A stretch of DNA of 64,000 nucleotides, from assembly GCF_963924675.1 (NCBI RefSeq), contig NW_027077450.1, positions 186,001-250,000 on the forward strand, written 5' to 3'. This DNA comes from Phocoena phocoena. Lineage: Eukaryota; Chordata; Mammalia; Artiodactyla; Phocoenidae. Shown one piece after another: positions 48,101 to 62,079 of the stretch. The translations under genes were made by a program, and so were the position numbers. Each line of letters begins with the position of its first letter. Position 1 is the stretch's first letter. Below the pieces are notes generated by a model that had not been told where the DNA came from, did not search any database, and saw nothing but the letters and a program-made list of their open reading frames with translations.

Positions 48101-49140
48101 AAACTCCAGGTCAAGTGATGGTCACACGGGTCGTCATGGTGCCCCGTTGCCCCCGGTTATCTCTCTGGAGGTTGGAGTTGGAGGGCCTCCTCAATCGAGG
48201 TCAGTGTGCCCACGGAGCAAACCCTGCAACTTCAGGGCATGGTTGGGGGTTAGGATCACCACGTGGGGTCCGTTTCCCTTAGAAGGGAGGTGGCCTTTTG
48301 GGCTGCTGATTTCCAGGTTTTCAGATACCACCAGTATCTTGGCCAGATGTGGCGGTGGGCCAAGCCCCTTGGTGACCATAGTTTATCCTACCTGGATGGC
48401 ATTCTTGCATTGTTCCATTTCAAGTGGTCCCAGTTTTTGCACTAATACTCCAATGGCGATTCACCTTTCACCAGGAATGTAAAGGTCAAAGGGTTTAGCT
48501 AAATTAGGGAGTCCCAGGGCAAGGGTCTGAATTGACTGCTCTTTCCATTCTTGAAAGGCCACTTCTGGATTCTATTCAAAAGGATCATCATCTTTTCCTT
48601 TCAGTGTTTCATATAGAGGCCCAGCTAGTAGACTGTAGTTAGGGATCCAGAGGCAGGAAACCCTGGCTTCCCCAGGAACCCCTAAGCTGTCTTCTAGTTT
48701 CAGAAAGGGGTAAGGCTGTAAATTGTTTCTTCCCTTTCCTGGGATGGGCTTCTCCGACCTTCTGTGAGAATGAAGCCCAGGCAGGTCACCGTAGTCTGTG
48801 ATACTTGAGCTTTTTCGTGGACAACTTCTATCCTTTATTGGCTTGGTAGTTCTGAGGCCTCCTTAGTAGGGCTGGCGATCAGAATGTCGTCTGAATATTG
48901 AAGGAGTGTTTCCTTTTCCAGAGGTAGAACTTTTAGGTCTTTAGCTGAGCTTTCCCCAAAGATGGTGTGGGAATTTTTGAACCCTTGGGGCAAGACAGCC
49001 TGGAAGTATTGTTTTAGTTGTATGTTGAGTCCTGTCACTCACAAGCCAAAATTTCTTGTGACTCTGGGACTAATGGAATACAAAAGAAGGCATCAGTGAA
49101 GACTAATACAGAATACCAAGTCCTGGTGGTTGGTAGAATG
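48100..49140 (-). pseudogene. Endogenous retrovirus pol remnant (gammaretrovirus-like)
   Basis: On the minus strand, 49038-48835 encodes a reverse-transcriptase segment with LPQGFKNS (codons at 48993-48970) followed by an active-site-like YSDD (48897-48886). YxDD is the catalytic motif of the family, and this combination is typical of class I endogenous retroviruses. Toward lower coordinates, broken frames (for example 48379-48191) resemble the connection/RNase H part. Stops and frameshifts interrupt it and no gag, env or paired LTRs are recognised. It cannot encode a working enzyme. Plus-strand frames here (47916-48482) are shadows. Confidence 0.8.
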
Positions 49141-49228
49141 ACCAGCAGGGTGTAGGATTTAGGAACTACTGGAGGTATATCCTCAGTGGCTTCACTGACT
49201 GTCCTGACATCCTTTACCAGGACTCCAG

Positions 49229-49435
49229 CAGCCCATGGGGCTCTCGAGGTCAGGCCAATCCCAGGATATGGAGCTCACCTGGGCAGGTACCCTACCCCCA
49301 CCCCAGCCCACGGGGCTCTCGTGTTCAGGCCCCTCCCAGGATATGGGATTCCCTGGGCAGGTCCTCTGCAGTCCATGGGGCTCCCGTGGTCAGGCCCCTC
49401 CCAGGATACAGAGCTACCCTTGCAGGTACCTTGGC
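49229..49435 (+). repeat. Short tandem repeat, three ~65-75 bp units
   Basis: Units starting CAGCCCATGGGGCTC (49229), CAGCCCACGGGGCTC (49304) and CAGTCCATGGGGCTC (49369) each contain a CAGGCC...TCCCAGGATA segment and a GGGCAGGT-like end. The copies are diverged and the spacing is uneven. Confidence 0.85.
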
Positions 49436-49682
49436 AGGGCTGGGCACACAGGAACCGTGCACATAGCCCTCATTGCAGAGCACTCCCAGCTCACCTGTCG
49501 CTCAGATCTGACACAGAGCACCTCAGAGCAGGACTTGAACTAACAAACAGCAGCTCTGACAGGTCTGTGACCCTGGGCATCACTCTGTGCGGCCTCCTCC
49601 ACCTGATCTTCCAGAGACTTCCACTGCACCCGGGGCACCAGGCCTCTGTCTCCAACCACCACCCACCCCTCCTCTCCCTGAC
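49436..49682. other. Unassigned GC-rich sequence leading into next unit
   Basis: No gene or element recognised. It runs directly into the sequence equivalent to window position 1. Confidence 0.4.
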
Positions 49683-50722
49683 TCCTGGGTTCCTCTCATT
49701 AGGAGAGGGTTTTCTTGAAGTTGTCTCCCACTCATGGGCCAGATAATATAATTAGAAAACAAGCCAGAGCTGCAGCCCCTTGTCTATCCTGACTCTCAGG
49801 AGCCCACACCTGTTCCTTGGACCTGGCCAATTCAGCAAGTTCCATTTTCAGCAACTGTGAGCCCCTGAGGGGTGATTATTGGCTGGCTTGGGAAGCCTGA
49901 CCGTGCCGGCCAGCCCTCCCCAGGTGTGCCTGGGTTGAGATCAATATAAACACCGCTCCAGGCAGCAAGAGCCCCTGCAGCTGTGCCTGACGCCATTTTC
50001 TCTGCCCTGTCAGCAGTCTCGGGGCTGGGCTGGTGGGAGGGAGTGAGAAGCCACGGCTTTGTGGGTGTCCCAGTGTGAGTGGGGCTCTGCTGGACTTTCT
50101 GCAGCAGTTGCCAAGATGCTACCTGCTAAAGAAGAGGATGTGTCACCCACACCTGCCGCTGGAATTTCTCCCTGGGCACAGGTGAGGAAGGAAGAAAGCA
50201 GTGGGGGCCGGGACAGCAGGGGTATCTCAGGCAGGGAAATGGAGAGCTTCCAGAAGAGCACCCAGGGCCAGGACCATCCTGGCTGGCCTGCAGGCACCAA
50301 GTCGGCTGGCATGCTGTCCCTCATGTGGCTCCATGGCCCTTCCTCTAGGTTTTCAAGTCCTTGTACATATTCAGGTGTTTAGCCTTGGAAGGGTGGGAAC
50401 ATTTCAGCAGCAGCTGGCCTGGGGCTCGGCCCACGTTTACTCACAGATACCTCGGCACGGTCCCCCAGCTTTGCAGTGAGGACGCTTGTTGCGAGGAGCA
50501 TGCTGGCTGAGTGGGAGATGATTCCCCACCACTGACCAACTTCAGAATTGTTTGCAATTGGAGCAAGTGCCCTGAAACGGTTTTCCTCTGTGTAACTGGT
50601 GGGTTCTGTTCTTTTTTATCTTTTTTTCGTTTTTGGTTCAAGGTAGATTTTATTCCTCTTTTGTGTATTTACAGATATAAGCATGGAAATAATTTATTCA
50701 TATAAATACATGTATGTGAAGG
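49683..50722. other. Non-satellite start of unit 2
   Basis: Repeats 1-1040, including the TATA-like element (about 49943-49952) and the donor-like site (GT at about 50182-50183). All translated frames are identical to unit 1. Confidence 0.5.
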
Positions 50723-51465
50723 GAAGAATATTTTTTCTGTTTTACTTTTTTTAATTTTATTTTTTTATTTTGAATTTAATTTTATATTTTTATACAGCAG
50801 GTTGTTTTTGGTTATCTACTTTATACATATAAATGTATACATACCAATCCCAATATCTCAACTCCTCCCACCACCATCCCCAACAGCTTTCCCCCCTTGT
50901 TGTCCATACGTTTGTTGTATACATGTGTTGCTCTATTTCTGCCTTGCAAAACGGTTCATCTGTACAATTTTTCTAGGTTCCACATATATGCATTAATATA
51001 CAAGATTTGTTTTTCTCTTTCTGACTTACTTCAGTCTGTATGACAGTCTCTAGATCCATCAACGTCTCTACAAATGTCCCAATTTCATTCCTTTTTATGG
51101 CTTAGTAATATTCCATTTTATATATGTACCACATCTTTATGCATTCGTCTGTCTGTGGGCATTTAGGTTGCTTCCATTTCCTGGATAGTGTAAATAGTGA
51201 TGCAATGAACATTGTGGTGAATGTCTCTTTTTGATTTATGGTTTTGTCTGGGTATATGCCCAGTAGAGGGATTGCTGTATCATATGGTAATTCTATTCTT
51301 AGTTTTATAAGAAACTCCATAATGTTCTCCACAGTGACTGTATCAATTTACGTTCCCAACAATAGTGGAAGAGGATTCCTTATCTCCACACCGTTTCCAG
51401 CATTTGTTGTTTGTAGATTTTCTGATGATGCCCATTCTAATAGGTGTGAGGTGATACACCATGGA
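50723..51465 (-). mobile_element. L1 3' end, copy in unit 2
   Basis: Copy of 1041-1781, with two extra bases in the T-rich tail region at about 50758-50762. Confidence 0.9.
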
Positions 51466-52589
51466 TGAGTCTATTTCGTTGAGCAAAGAGTAGGTCTTGT
51501 TTATTACGTATTTGGCTTATGGAATGGTATGTGTGCTAATTTCAATCTGTTTTTATACAGCAGCCCAACTCAACTTTCCCCTTAAGCAAGCATAAGGTTT
51601 TTATCTAAATGTGAGACTCTGTTCGGTTTTGTAATTCAGTTTATGTGTAGCCAAGTTTACACTCCCTCTATTAGTGATATCTTATGATAATTATCTTTCT
51701 TTGTGTGACATATTTCTCTTAGAATCATCATAATTAAATCCACTCAATTTGCTGCTACAGGCCTGATGACATTGATTTCACTGCTGAGTGATATTCCATT
51801 GTACGTAAGTAGCACAACTTCTTTATCCATTTTTTTCTTTCTGGGATATTTAATTTGTACTGGACTCGAGGTTCTTGTAAACACAGCAGCCCTAAATTTT
51901 GTGTTGGCTGTGTCTTGTTGATTTTAATTTTCCTAAGCTATAGGGCCAAAAGTGGAAGTGCCCTAGGCTCTGTAGCTTTGTTTTTTAGATGTTTCAGGAT
52001 ACACCATGAACATCTCCAGAGTGTCTGTTGGCAATTTACATCCCGCCCATCAGCATAACACGGCTCCCTGTTCTCCATGGCCTGTCCTGTGTTTCTGGTT
52101 TTTACACTTTATTCAGATGGCCTTTTTGACGAATGGGAAATGTGACTTCATTGTAGTGTGGATTTCCATTGCTGGAGTGCTTGGTTGGCCAAAATGTTCA
52201 TATGCGTTTTTTCCTGAATATATTCAGGAAAAATGTATACGCACTTTTTGTCCATGTGCATCACTGTCAAAGATCTGCCGCTTTTCATATGCTTTAAATG
52301 CAATTCCAATCTACCTCTTGAAATATGATTCCTGCAATTCTGCCTCGTTTTCAAGTCCTCTTTGCAGACTTACTTCGATATATTTTTGCCAATAGCTGTC
52401 ATTTATCTCTGCAGGTTTGTGAATTACAGTGCCCCTGAGCTCCTTTCTTAACTCGCTTCCTTGTAAGCTGGCCACAAAACTGCAGGTTTGCTTCAGGCCA
52501 TAATCAGGGTCCGGCACGGCACTCTGAGCCTTTGGTTAATTCCTCTTCCTGGTGGGAAATTAGAGTTAAATGTGCCCCTCCAGATACCT
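51466..52589 (+). repeat. Diverged satellite left edge, unit 2
   Basis: Copy of 1782-2905. The imperfect palindrome is at 52195-52255. Confidence 0.85.
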
Positions 52590-55500
52590 GCCTCACTCCC
52601 AGCCACATGGTGATGTATGTCCTCAGGTTTGAGGCCATATGTGATGGGTTCCTCATCTTTTGATGATGTGGCCCCACTGGTGTGTGGACACTCCTGCCTG
52701 GTTCCCATCCCTTTGGTGATGTGGGTCCTCTGGTGAGACTCTGATCCTGGTTGGGTTCCTCACACATCCGTGAGGTGAGCCCTCTTCTCTGAGGTCACTC
52801 CTGCCTGGCTGGCACAACCCGCCTTGTTGACTTCGGCACCCTGGTGGCAGTTGGAGCCTGCTGGGAGCCTCCTTCCCGCGGTGATGAGGCCCTCTGGCGT
52901 CAGACCCTAATGGCGGGGTTCCCACATTTTCTGATACGTGCTAAGTGGTACGAGGGCACTCCTGCCAGGTTCCCATCCTCATGAGCGTGTGGGCCTTCTG
53001 TTCTGAGGTCCTAACGGCTGGGTTGCTCACACTTTCATGATGTGGGCTCTCTGCTGTGAGGTCAATCCTGCCTGGCTGGCGCACGTCGCCTTGGCGACGT
53101 GGACCCTCTGGTGGCAGTTGGAGCGTGCTGGGGTCTCCTCCCCTCAGTGATGAGGGCCTTCTGGTGTCAGGCCCTAAGTGCTGGGCTCCACACATTTTCT
53201 GATGTGTGCCCAGTGGTGCGAGTCACTCCTGCCAGGTTCCCATCCCCATGGGCATGTGGGACTTCTGTTCTGTGGTCCCAACTGCTGGGTTGCTCACAGT
53301 TTCATGATGTGGGCCCTTTGCTGTGTGTTCACTCTGGCCTGTATCCCATAGTGTCAGTGCTCTGGGCCTCCAGCTTGGAGTTTCCAACTTCTCGATTCCT
53401 CACCTTTTTTATTCTATGGGCCCTCGGTTGTGCGTCTCCTCCTGCATGCCTCACTCCCAGCCCCTTCGTGATGTGTGTCCCCTTGTTTGAGGCCACATGT
53501 GCTGTGTTCCTCACCTTTCTATAATGTGGCCACACTGGTGTGAGGACACTCTTGCCTGGTTCCCATTCCCTTGGTGATGTTGGCCCCACTGCTGTTAGGA
53601 CAGTCTTGCCTGGTTCCCATCACCTTGGTGATGTTGGCCCTCTGGTGAGAGTCTGATCCTGGTTAGGTTCCTCACCCTTCTGTGAGGTGGGCCCTCTGCT
53701 CTGAGGTCACTCCTGCCTGGCTGGCACACCCCGCCTTGGCAACGTTGACCATATGGTGGCAGTTGGAGCCTGCTGGGAGCCTCCTCCCCTCGGTGATGAG
53801 GGCCCTCTGGCCTCAGGCCCTAACTGCTGGGTTCCCACATTTTCTGATTCGTGCTAAGTGGTGCAAGGACACTCCTGCCAGGTTCCCATCCCCATGGGGA
53901 TGTGAGCCTTCTGCTCTGAGGTCCCAACGGCTGTGTTGCTCACAGTTTCATGATGAGGGCCCTCTGGTGTGAGTTCACTCCTGCCTAGATCCCATAGCCT
54001 CGCTGCTCCTGGCTGCCTGCTGGAGGTTCCAACTGTGGGATTCCTCACCTTTTTATTCTATGGTCCCTCTGTTTTGAGGATCCTCTGGCCTGCCTCACTC
54101 CCAGCCCCTTGGTGATGTGTGTCCTCAGGTTTGAGGCCACGTGTGCTGGGTCCCTCAAATTATGGTGATGTAGCCCCACTGGTGTGAGGACACTCCTGCC
54201 TGGTTCCCATTCCCTTGGTGATGTTGGCCCTCTGGTGACAGTCTGATCCTTGTTGGGTTCCTCACACTTCTGTGAGGTGGGCTTTCTGCTCTGAGGTCAC
54301 TCCTGCCTGGTTGGCACACCCCTCCTTGGTGACATCGGCCTTATGGTGGCAGTTGGAGCCTGCTGGGAGCCTCCTCCCCTCGGTGATGAGGGTCCTCTGG
54401 CCTCAGGTCCTAACTGCTGGGTTCCCACATTTTCTGATTCGTGGAAGTGGGCCGAGGACACTCCTGTCAGGTTCCCATCCCCATAGGGATGTGGGCCTTC
54501 TGCTCTGAGGTCCCATCCGCTGGGTTGCTCACAGTTTCATGATGTGGGACCTCTGCTGTGAGTTTGCTGTGGCCTGGATCCCATAGACTCTGTGCTCTGG
54601 GCGGCCTACTGGCCGGTTCCAACTGCTGGATTCCTCACAACTTTTATTCTGTGGGCTCTGTTTTGTGAGGATACTCCTGCTTGCCTCACTCCTAGCCCCT
54701 TGGAGATGTGGGTCCCCTGTTTTAGGCCACATGTTCTGGGTTCCTCACCTTTCTATAATGTGGCCACACTTGTGTGAGGACCCTCCTGCCTGGTTCCGAT
54801 CCCCTTGGTGATGTGGGCCCTCTGGTGAGAGTCTTATCCTGGCTGGTTTCCTCACCCTTCTGTGAGGTAGGCCCTCTGCGGTGAGGTCACTCCTGCCTGG
54901 CTGGCACACATCACCTTGGTGACGTGGGCCCTCAGTTGGGAGTTGGTGTCTGCTGCGAGTCTCTGTCCCTCGGTAATGAGGGCCCTCTTGCGTCAGACCC
55001 TAACTCCTGGGCTCCCAAAATTTGCAGATGTGCGACCTGTGGTGCGAGTACACTCCTGTCAGGTTCCCAACCACATGGGAATTTGGGCCTTCTGCTCTGA
55101 GGTCCCAAAGGCTGGGGTGCTCACAGTTTCATGATGAGGGCCCTCTGATGTGCGTTCATTCCGGCCTAGATCCCATAGGCTTGCTGCTCCTGGGCGCCTG
55201 CTGGGAGGTTCCAACTGCGGGATTCCTCACCTTTTTTATTCTATGGGCCCTCTGTTTTGAGGCTCCTCCTGCCTGCCTCAATCCCAGCCCCGTTGTGATG
55301 TGTGTCCTCTGGTGTGAGGCCACGTGTGCTGGGTCCCTCACCTTTCGATGATGTGGCCCCAATGGTGTGAGGACACTCGTGCCTGTTTCCCAGCCCCTTG
55401 GTGATGTGGCCCCTCTGGTGAGAGTCTGATCCTGGCTGGGTTCCTTACCGTTCTGTGAGGTGGGCCCTGTGCTCTGAGGTAACTCCTGCCTGGCTTGCTC

Positions 55501-57947
55501 CCATTGCCTTGGTGACGTCGGCCCTCTGGTGGCAGTTCGATCCTTTTGGAGACTCCTGTCCTCGGTGATGAGGTCCCTCTGGCGTCAGGCTCTAACTGCT
55601 GGGCTCCCCAGGTTTTCTGATGTGAGCCCAGTGATGCCAGGACACTCGTGAAATGTTCCCATCCCCATGGCGATATGGGCCTTCTGCTCTGAGGTTCCAA
55701 CGACTGGGTTGCTCACAGTTTCCTTATGTTAGCTCTCTGGTGTTAGTTCACTCATTCCTAGATCCCATAGCCTCTGTACTCTGGGCCGCCTGCTGGGAAG
55801 TTCCAACTGCTGGGTTCCTCACCTTTTTTATTCTTTGGGCCCTGTGTTGGGAGGCTCCTCCTGCCTGTGTCACTCCCAGCCCCTTGGTGATATAGGTCCT
55901 CTGGTTTGTGGCCACATGTGCCAGTTTCCTCATCTTTTAGTGATGTGGCCCCACTGGTGTGAGGACACTCGTGCCTGGTTCCCGTCCCCTTGGTGATATG
56001 GGCCCTCTGGTGAGAGTCTGATCCTGGTTGGGTTCCTCACACTTCTTTGAGGTGGGCCGTCTGCTGTGAGGTCACTCCTGCCTGGCTGGCACACCCCGCC
56101 TTGGCGACGTGGGCCCTCTTGTGGTAGTTGGAACATGCTGGGAGCCTCCTCCCCTCAGTGATGAGGGCCCTCTGGCGTCAGGCCCTAACTGCTGGGTACC
56201 CACATTTTCTGATATGTGCTAAGTGGTGCGAGGACACTCCTGCCATGCTCCCAACACCTTGGGGATGTGGACCTTCTGCTCTGAGGTCCAAATGGCTGGG
56301 TTGCTCGCATTTTCATGATGTGGACCCTCTGCTGTGAGTTTACTGCGGCCTGAATCGCATAGACTTGGTGCTCTTGGCCGCCTGCTGGGAGGTTCCCATT
56401 GCTGGATTCCTCAGCTTTTTTATTCTATGGGCCCTGTGTTGTGAGGCTACTCCTGCCTGCCTCATTCCGAGCCCCTTGGAGATGTGGGTCTTCTTGTTTA
56501 GGCCACATGTGCTGGGTTCCTCACCTTTCTATGATGTGGCCACACTGGTGTGAAGACTCTCCTGCCTGGTTCTGATCACCTTGGTGATGTGGGCCCTCTG
56601 GTGAGAGTCTTATCCTGGCTGTGTTCCTCACCCTTCTGTGAGGTAGGCCCTCTGCGGTGAGGTCACTCCTACCTGGCTGTCACACGTCACCTTGGCGACG
56701 TGGGACCTCAGTTGGGTGTTGGTGCCTGATTGGAGTCTCCTCCCCTTGGTAATGAGGGCCCTCTGGCGTCAGGCCCTAACTCCTGGGTTCCCTAAATTCT
56801 CTGATGTGTGCCCTGTGGTGCGAGTACACTTCTGACAGGTTCCCAACCCCATGGGAATGTGGGCCTTCTGCTCTGAGATCCCAACGCCTAGGTTGCTCAC
56901 AGTTTCATGATGACGGCCCTCTGGTGTGAGATCACTCCGGCCTGGATCCCATAGTCTCGCTGCTCCTGGCCGCCTGCTGGGAGGTTCCAACTGCGGGATT
57001 CTTCACCTCTTTAATTCTATGGTCCCTCTGTTTTGAGGCTCCTCCTGCCTGCCTCAATCCCAGCTCCCTTGTGATGTGTGTCCTCTGGTTTGAGGCCACG
57101 TGTGCTGGGTCCCTCACTTTTCGGTGATGTGGCCCCACTAGTGTGAGGACACTCCTGCCTGGTTCCCATTCCCTTGGTGATGTGGGCCCTCTGGTGAGAA
57201 TCTGATCCTCTTTGGTTCTTCACACTTCTGTGAGGTTGACCCTCTGCTCTGAGGTCACTCCTGCCTGGTTGTCGCACTCCGCATTGGCGACGTCGCCCTG
57301 CTGGTAGCAGTCAGAGCTGGCTGGGAGCCACCGCCCCTCGGTGATGAGGGCCCTCTGGCATCAGGCACTAATTGCTGGGCTCCCCACATTTTTTCATGTG
57401 TGCCCACTCTTGCGATGACACTCCTGCTTGTTTCCCTTCCCCATGGGGATGTGGGCCTTCTGCTCTGAGGTCACAACGGCTGGGTTGCTTACAGAATCAC
57501 AATGAGGGCCCTCTGTTGTGAGTTCATGCCGGCCTGGATCTCATAGCCTCAGTGCTCTGGGCCGCCTGCTAGGAAGATCCAACTGCTGGTTTCCACACCT
57601 TTTGTATACAATGGGACATGTGTTGTGAGGTTAATCCTGCCTGCCTCACTCCGAAACCCATGGTGATGTGGGTCCTCTGGTTTGAGGCCACATGTGCTGG
57701 GTACCTCAACTTTTGATGATGTGGCCCCACGGGTGTGAGGACACTCCTGCCTGGTTCCCATCACCTTGGTGATGTGGGCCCTCTGGGGAGAGTCTGATCC
57801 TGGCTGGGTTCCCTACCATTCTGTGAGGTGAGCCCTCTGATGTCAGGTCACTCCTGCCTGGCTAGCTCACATCGCCTTGGCGACGTGGGCCCTCTGTTGG
57901 CCACTGGAGCATGCTGGGAGCCTCCTACTCCCGTGAATGATGGCCCT
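52590..57947 (+). repeat. Nested minisatellite, unit 2
   Basis: Copy of 2906-8264. It lacks one base near 53014 (AACGGCTGG against AACGGGCTGG), and the same subunit number and order are kept. The enlarged first interval is also present, so that expansion predates the 49.7-kb duplication. Confidence 0.9.
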
Positions 57948-60333
57948 GGAAAAAATGCATATGCCCTTTTTGGCCAAGTGCTTCATTGACGAGGTTCTGC
58001 CACTTCTCTTATGCTTTCAGAGCAATTCACGTCTACCTCCTGAAATCGGATTCCAGCAATTCTGCCCCACTTTCAAGTCCTCTTCGCAGCCTTAATTCAA
58101 TATATTTTTGTACGATTTCTGTCATTTATAAGTCTGCAGGTATGTGAATGACAGTGCCCCTGAGCTCCTTTCCTCAACTCGCTTTCTTGTGAGCTGGCCA
58201 CAAAACCGCAGGATTGCTTCAGGCCCTAATCTTGTTCCAGCACAGCATGCAGAGCCTTTGGTTAATTCCTTTTCCTGTTGGGAAATGAGTGTTAAAATTG
58301 CCCGTGCATACTGGGCATATACCCTGAGAAAACCAAAATTCAAAAAGAGTCATGTACCAAAATGTTCATTGCAGCTCTATTTACAATAGCCCGGAGATGG
58401 AAAGAACCTAAGCGCCCATCATCGGACGAATGGATAAAGAAGACGTGGCACATATACACAATGGAATATTACTCAGCCTTAAAAAGAAATGAAACTGAGT
58501 TATTTGTAATGAGATGGATAGACCTAGAGTCTGTCATACAGAGTGAAGTAAGTCAGAAAGAAAAAGACAAATAGCGTATGCTAACACATATATATGGAAT
58601 TTAAAGGAAAAAAATGTCATGAAGAACCTAGGGATAAGACAGGAATAGAGGCGCAGACCTACTGGAGAACGGAATTGAGGATATGGGGAGGGGGAATGGT
58701 GAGTTCTGACAGGGCGAGAGAGAGTCATGGACATATACACACTAACAAATGTAGTAAGGTAGATAGCAAGGGGGAAGCAGCCGCAAGTCACAGGGATATT
58801 AGCTCGGGGCGTTGGGACAGCCTGGAGGGGTGGAAGGGGGAGAGAGGGAGGGAGGGAGACACAAGAGGGAAGACACAGGGAGTATATGTATATGTATGGC
58901 TGATTCACTTTGTTATAAAGCAAAAACTAACACACCATTGTAAAGCAATTATACCCCAATAAAGATGTTAAAAAAAATATTTGCCCGTGCACACACCTAC
59001 AGATAGTCTCCCATTGGTTCTCCGTATTCCTGTTCATCTTGCGCAGAAATTGCAAACAGTGCCAAACAGGAGGTTAAAGACACTGACTCTCCAAATGGGG
59101 AGAGTGTAAGAAAAGGGTCTGGAATGGTGAACCTGAGTACCAGGGGACGAAAACAGACATGCATGTAAAAAGGTTTCCCAGTCACACGGTGGAGCATACT
59201 CTGGGTTTCCCATGCAAATTTTAGCAGAAGGAAGAATCCCTAGAACCTGGAGAGTTGGGAACCATGGAATGGGTACCAGGCAGTATGACATCAAAGGGTC
59301 TGCATTTGCTCACTGAACCTCACCAATGCTATCAGCCCAAAGGGTCCAGCCTTATCTCTCACCCAGCTCTGGGTGTAGATGTGGTAAACCAGGTTGCATC
59401 ACATGCCATGTGTGAGTTATTTAACAATTGCTCTCTATTTCACTGTCATTGTGTTTTGTTTTTGAAATTTTTTTTTGACACTGGGATTTATCGGATTTTC
59501 ACTGCTGCGTTAATGCCGCTGTACACACTCTTGATTCTCTTACGGAGACATAAATATCCACGGGTTTTAAGATTCTTCCTAGTCAGGTATATTCCTAGGC
59601 GTTGAATATGTGGTGTTGAGTCCATTTCGTTGAGCAAGGAGTAGGTCTTGTCTATTACATATTTGGCTTATGGAACGGTATCTGTGCTAATTTCAGTCTC
59701 TGGTTTTATGCAGCACGCCAACGCACCTTTCTCCATAAGAAAGCACAAGTTGGTTTTCTAAATTTGAGACTGTTCTGTTTTGTAATTCAGTTCATGTATA
59801 GTCAAGTTTACATACTGTGTATTAGTGATATTTTATGATGTTTCTTTTTATGTGTGACTTATTTCACGTAGAATCACCATACCTGAATCCACTCACTATG
59901 CCGTTATGGGCCTGATGACACAGATTTCATTGCTGAGTGATATTCCATTGTACGTACGTACCACAACTTCTTTATCCATTGTTTGCTCTCTGAGATATTT
60001 ACCTTGTACTGTAAACGAGGTTCTTGTGAACAGAGAGGTCCCAAACTTTGAGGTGGCTGGGTGTTTTTGATTTTAATTTCCCTAAGCTGTAGGACCATAA
60101 GTGGAAGTGCCATAGGCTGTGTTGCTTTGTTTCTTATGTGTTACAGGAAACACATAACACTTCTCCAGAATGGCTGTCGGCAATTTACATCATATGCATC
60201 AGCATAATAAGGATCCCTGTTTTCCATTGCCTGTCCTCCGTTTCTGGATTTCACAATTTTTTTAAATGGCCCTTTTGCCCTGGGGGGCACTGAGACTTCA
60301 TTGTAGTGCAGGTTTATTTACAAGCTTGCTTGG
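57948..60333 (+). repeat. L1-interrupted satellite monomer 0, unit 2
   Basis: Copy of 8265-10650. The half palindrome is at 57948-57977. Confidence 0.88.
58309..58980 (+). mobile_element. 5'-truncated L1 insertion, unit 2
   Basis: Copy of 8626-9297. Its target-site duplications (58298-58308 and 58981-58991) are identical to each other, both TTGCCCGTGCA. One substitution relative to unit 1 at 58883. Confidence 0.93.
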
Positions 60334-62079
60334 TTGGCCAAAAAGTGCGTATGCGTCTTTTCCTTAATATATTTAAGGAAAAAAGCATCCGCACTTTTTG
60401 GACAAGTGCATCATTATCGACGTTCTGCCTCTTTTCCTATTCTTTAAGTGCAATTCCAGTTTAACCCTTCAATCGTTTTCCTGAATTTCTGCCCCGCTTT
60501 CAAGTCCCCTTTGCAGGCTTACTTCAATATATTTTTGGAGGATAGCTGTCATTTATAACTCTGCAGGTTTGTGAATTACAGTGCCCCTGAGCTCCTTTCT
60601 TCAACTCGCTTTCTTGTGAGCTGGGCACAAAAACGCAGGATTGCTTCAGGCACTAATCTCTTTCCAGCAGGGCACGCTGAGCCTTTGGTTAATTCCTATT
60701 CCTGGTGGGAAATGAGCATTACATTTGCCCGTGCAGACAACTACAGCTAGTCTCTCATTGGTTCTCCCTATTCCTGTTCATCTTGCACAGAAATTGCAAG
60801 CTGTGCCAAAGAGGAGGTTAAAGGCACTGACTCTCCAAGCGGGGAGAGTGTTAGTAAAGCATCTGGAATGGTGAACCCGAGGACCAGGATACGAAAACTG
60901 AGATGCATTTTAAATCATTTCCCAATCACACGGTGGACGATACTCTGGGTTTCCCATGCATGTTTTAGCTGGAGGAAGAATCTCTTGAACCTGGAGAGTT
61001 GGGACCCATGGAATGGGTACCATGCAGTATGACTTCAAAGGGTCTGCATTTGCTCACCGAAACTCACCAATGCTATCAGCCTGAAGTGTCCAGCCTTATG
61101 TCTCAACCAGCTGTGGGTGTAGATGTGGTCAATCCCGGTTGCATCAGAGGCCCTGAGTGAATTGTTTAAGAATTGCTCTCTATTTCACTGTCTTTGTGTT
61201 TTGTTTTTGAAATTTATTTTGATAATAGGATTTATCAGATTTTCCCTGCTGCGTTTATGTCGCTGTACACACACTTGATTCTCTTAGGGAGACATATAAA
61301 TCCATGGGTTTTAAGATTCTTCCTAGTCAGGTATATTCCTAGGCGTTGAATATGTGGTGTTGAGTCCATTGCGTTGAGCAAGGAGTAGGTCTTGTCTATT
61401 ACATATTTGGCTTATGGAAAGTTATCTGTGCTAATTTCAGTCTCTGGATTTATGCAGCATCCCAACGCACATTTCCCCATAAGCAAGCACTAGTTGGTTT
61501 TCAAAATTTGAGACCCTGTTCTCTTTTGTAATTCAGTTCATGTGTAGTTAAATTTACACTCCGTGTATTAGTGATATCTTATGATGTTTCTATTTCTGTG
61601 TGATGTAGTTCACGTAGAATCACCGTACCTGCATCCACTCACTATGCCGCTACGGGCCTGATGACACAGATTTCATTGCTGAGTGATATTGCATTGCACG
61701 TACGTGCCACAACTTCTTTATCCATTTTTTGCTTTCTGGGATATTTACCTGGTACTGTAGAGGAGCTTCTTGGGAACACAGCCGTCCCAAATTTTGGGGT
61801 GGATCTCTGTTTTTGATTTTAATTTCCCTAAGCAAGAGGACCATAAGTGCAATTGCCATAAGCTGTGTTCCTTTATTTCTTACGTGTTTCAGGAAACACC
61901 ATACACTTCTCCAGGGTGGCTGTTGGCAATTTACATCATCCCAATCAGCATAACAAGGCTCCCTGTTCTCCATATCCTGTCTTACCTTTCTGGATTTTAC
62001 AGTTTTTTCAGATGGCCCTTTTGCCAGGGGGGCAGTGAGACTACATTGTAGTGCAGATTTCCTTTACAGTCTTGCTTGG
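60334..62079 (+). repeat. Satellite monomer 1, unit 2
   Basis: Palindrome at 60334-60405, with a private C in the left arm (CGTCTTTTCC, 60357) that unit 1 lacks. The minus-strand ORF2 remnant at 61650-61973 has one residue change relative to unit 1. Confidence 0.92.

Larger units (their letters stand above)
1..49682. repeat. First complete copy of a ~49.68-kb tandem unit
   Basis: The sequence at position 1 recurs at 49683 and stays collinear to the window end. The offset is 49682 at first, 49684 after a 2-base length change in a T-rich run near 1075, and 49683 after a one-base change near 3331. The unit holds non-satellite DNA, two L1 fragments, the nested minisatellite, the whole 1.75-kb satellite array with both diverged edges, and a retroviral remnant. 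Sequence before position 1 is not visible, so the true start phase of the repeat is unknown. A real tandem duplication and an assembly that placed two haplotypes end to end both fit what is seen. Confidence 0.93.

Noticed and set aside
47916..48482. A 188-codon plus-strand frame, the longest in the window.
   Set aside because: It lies antisense to the retroviral pol remnant and has no recognisable domain, so it is taken as a shadow frame.
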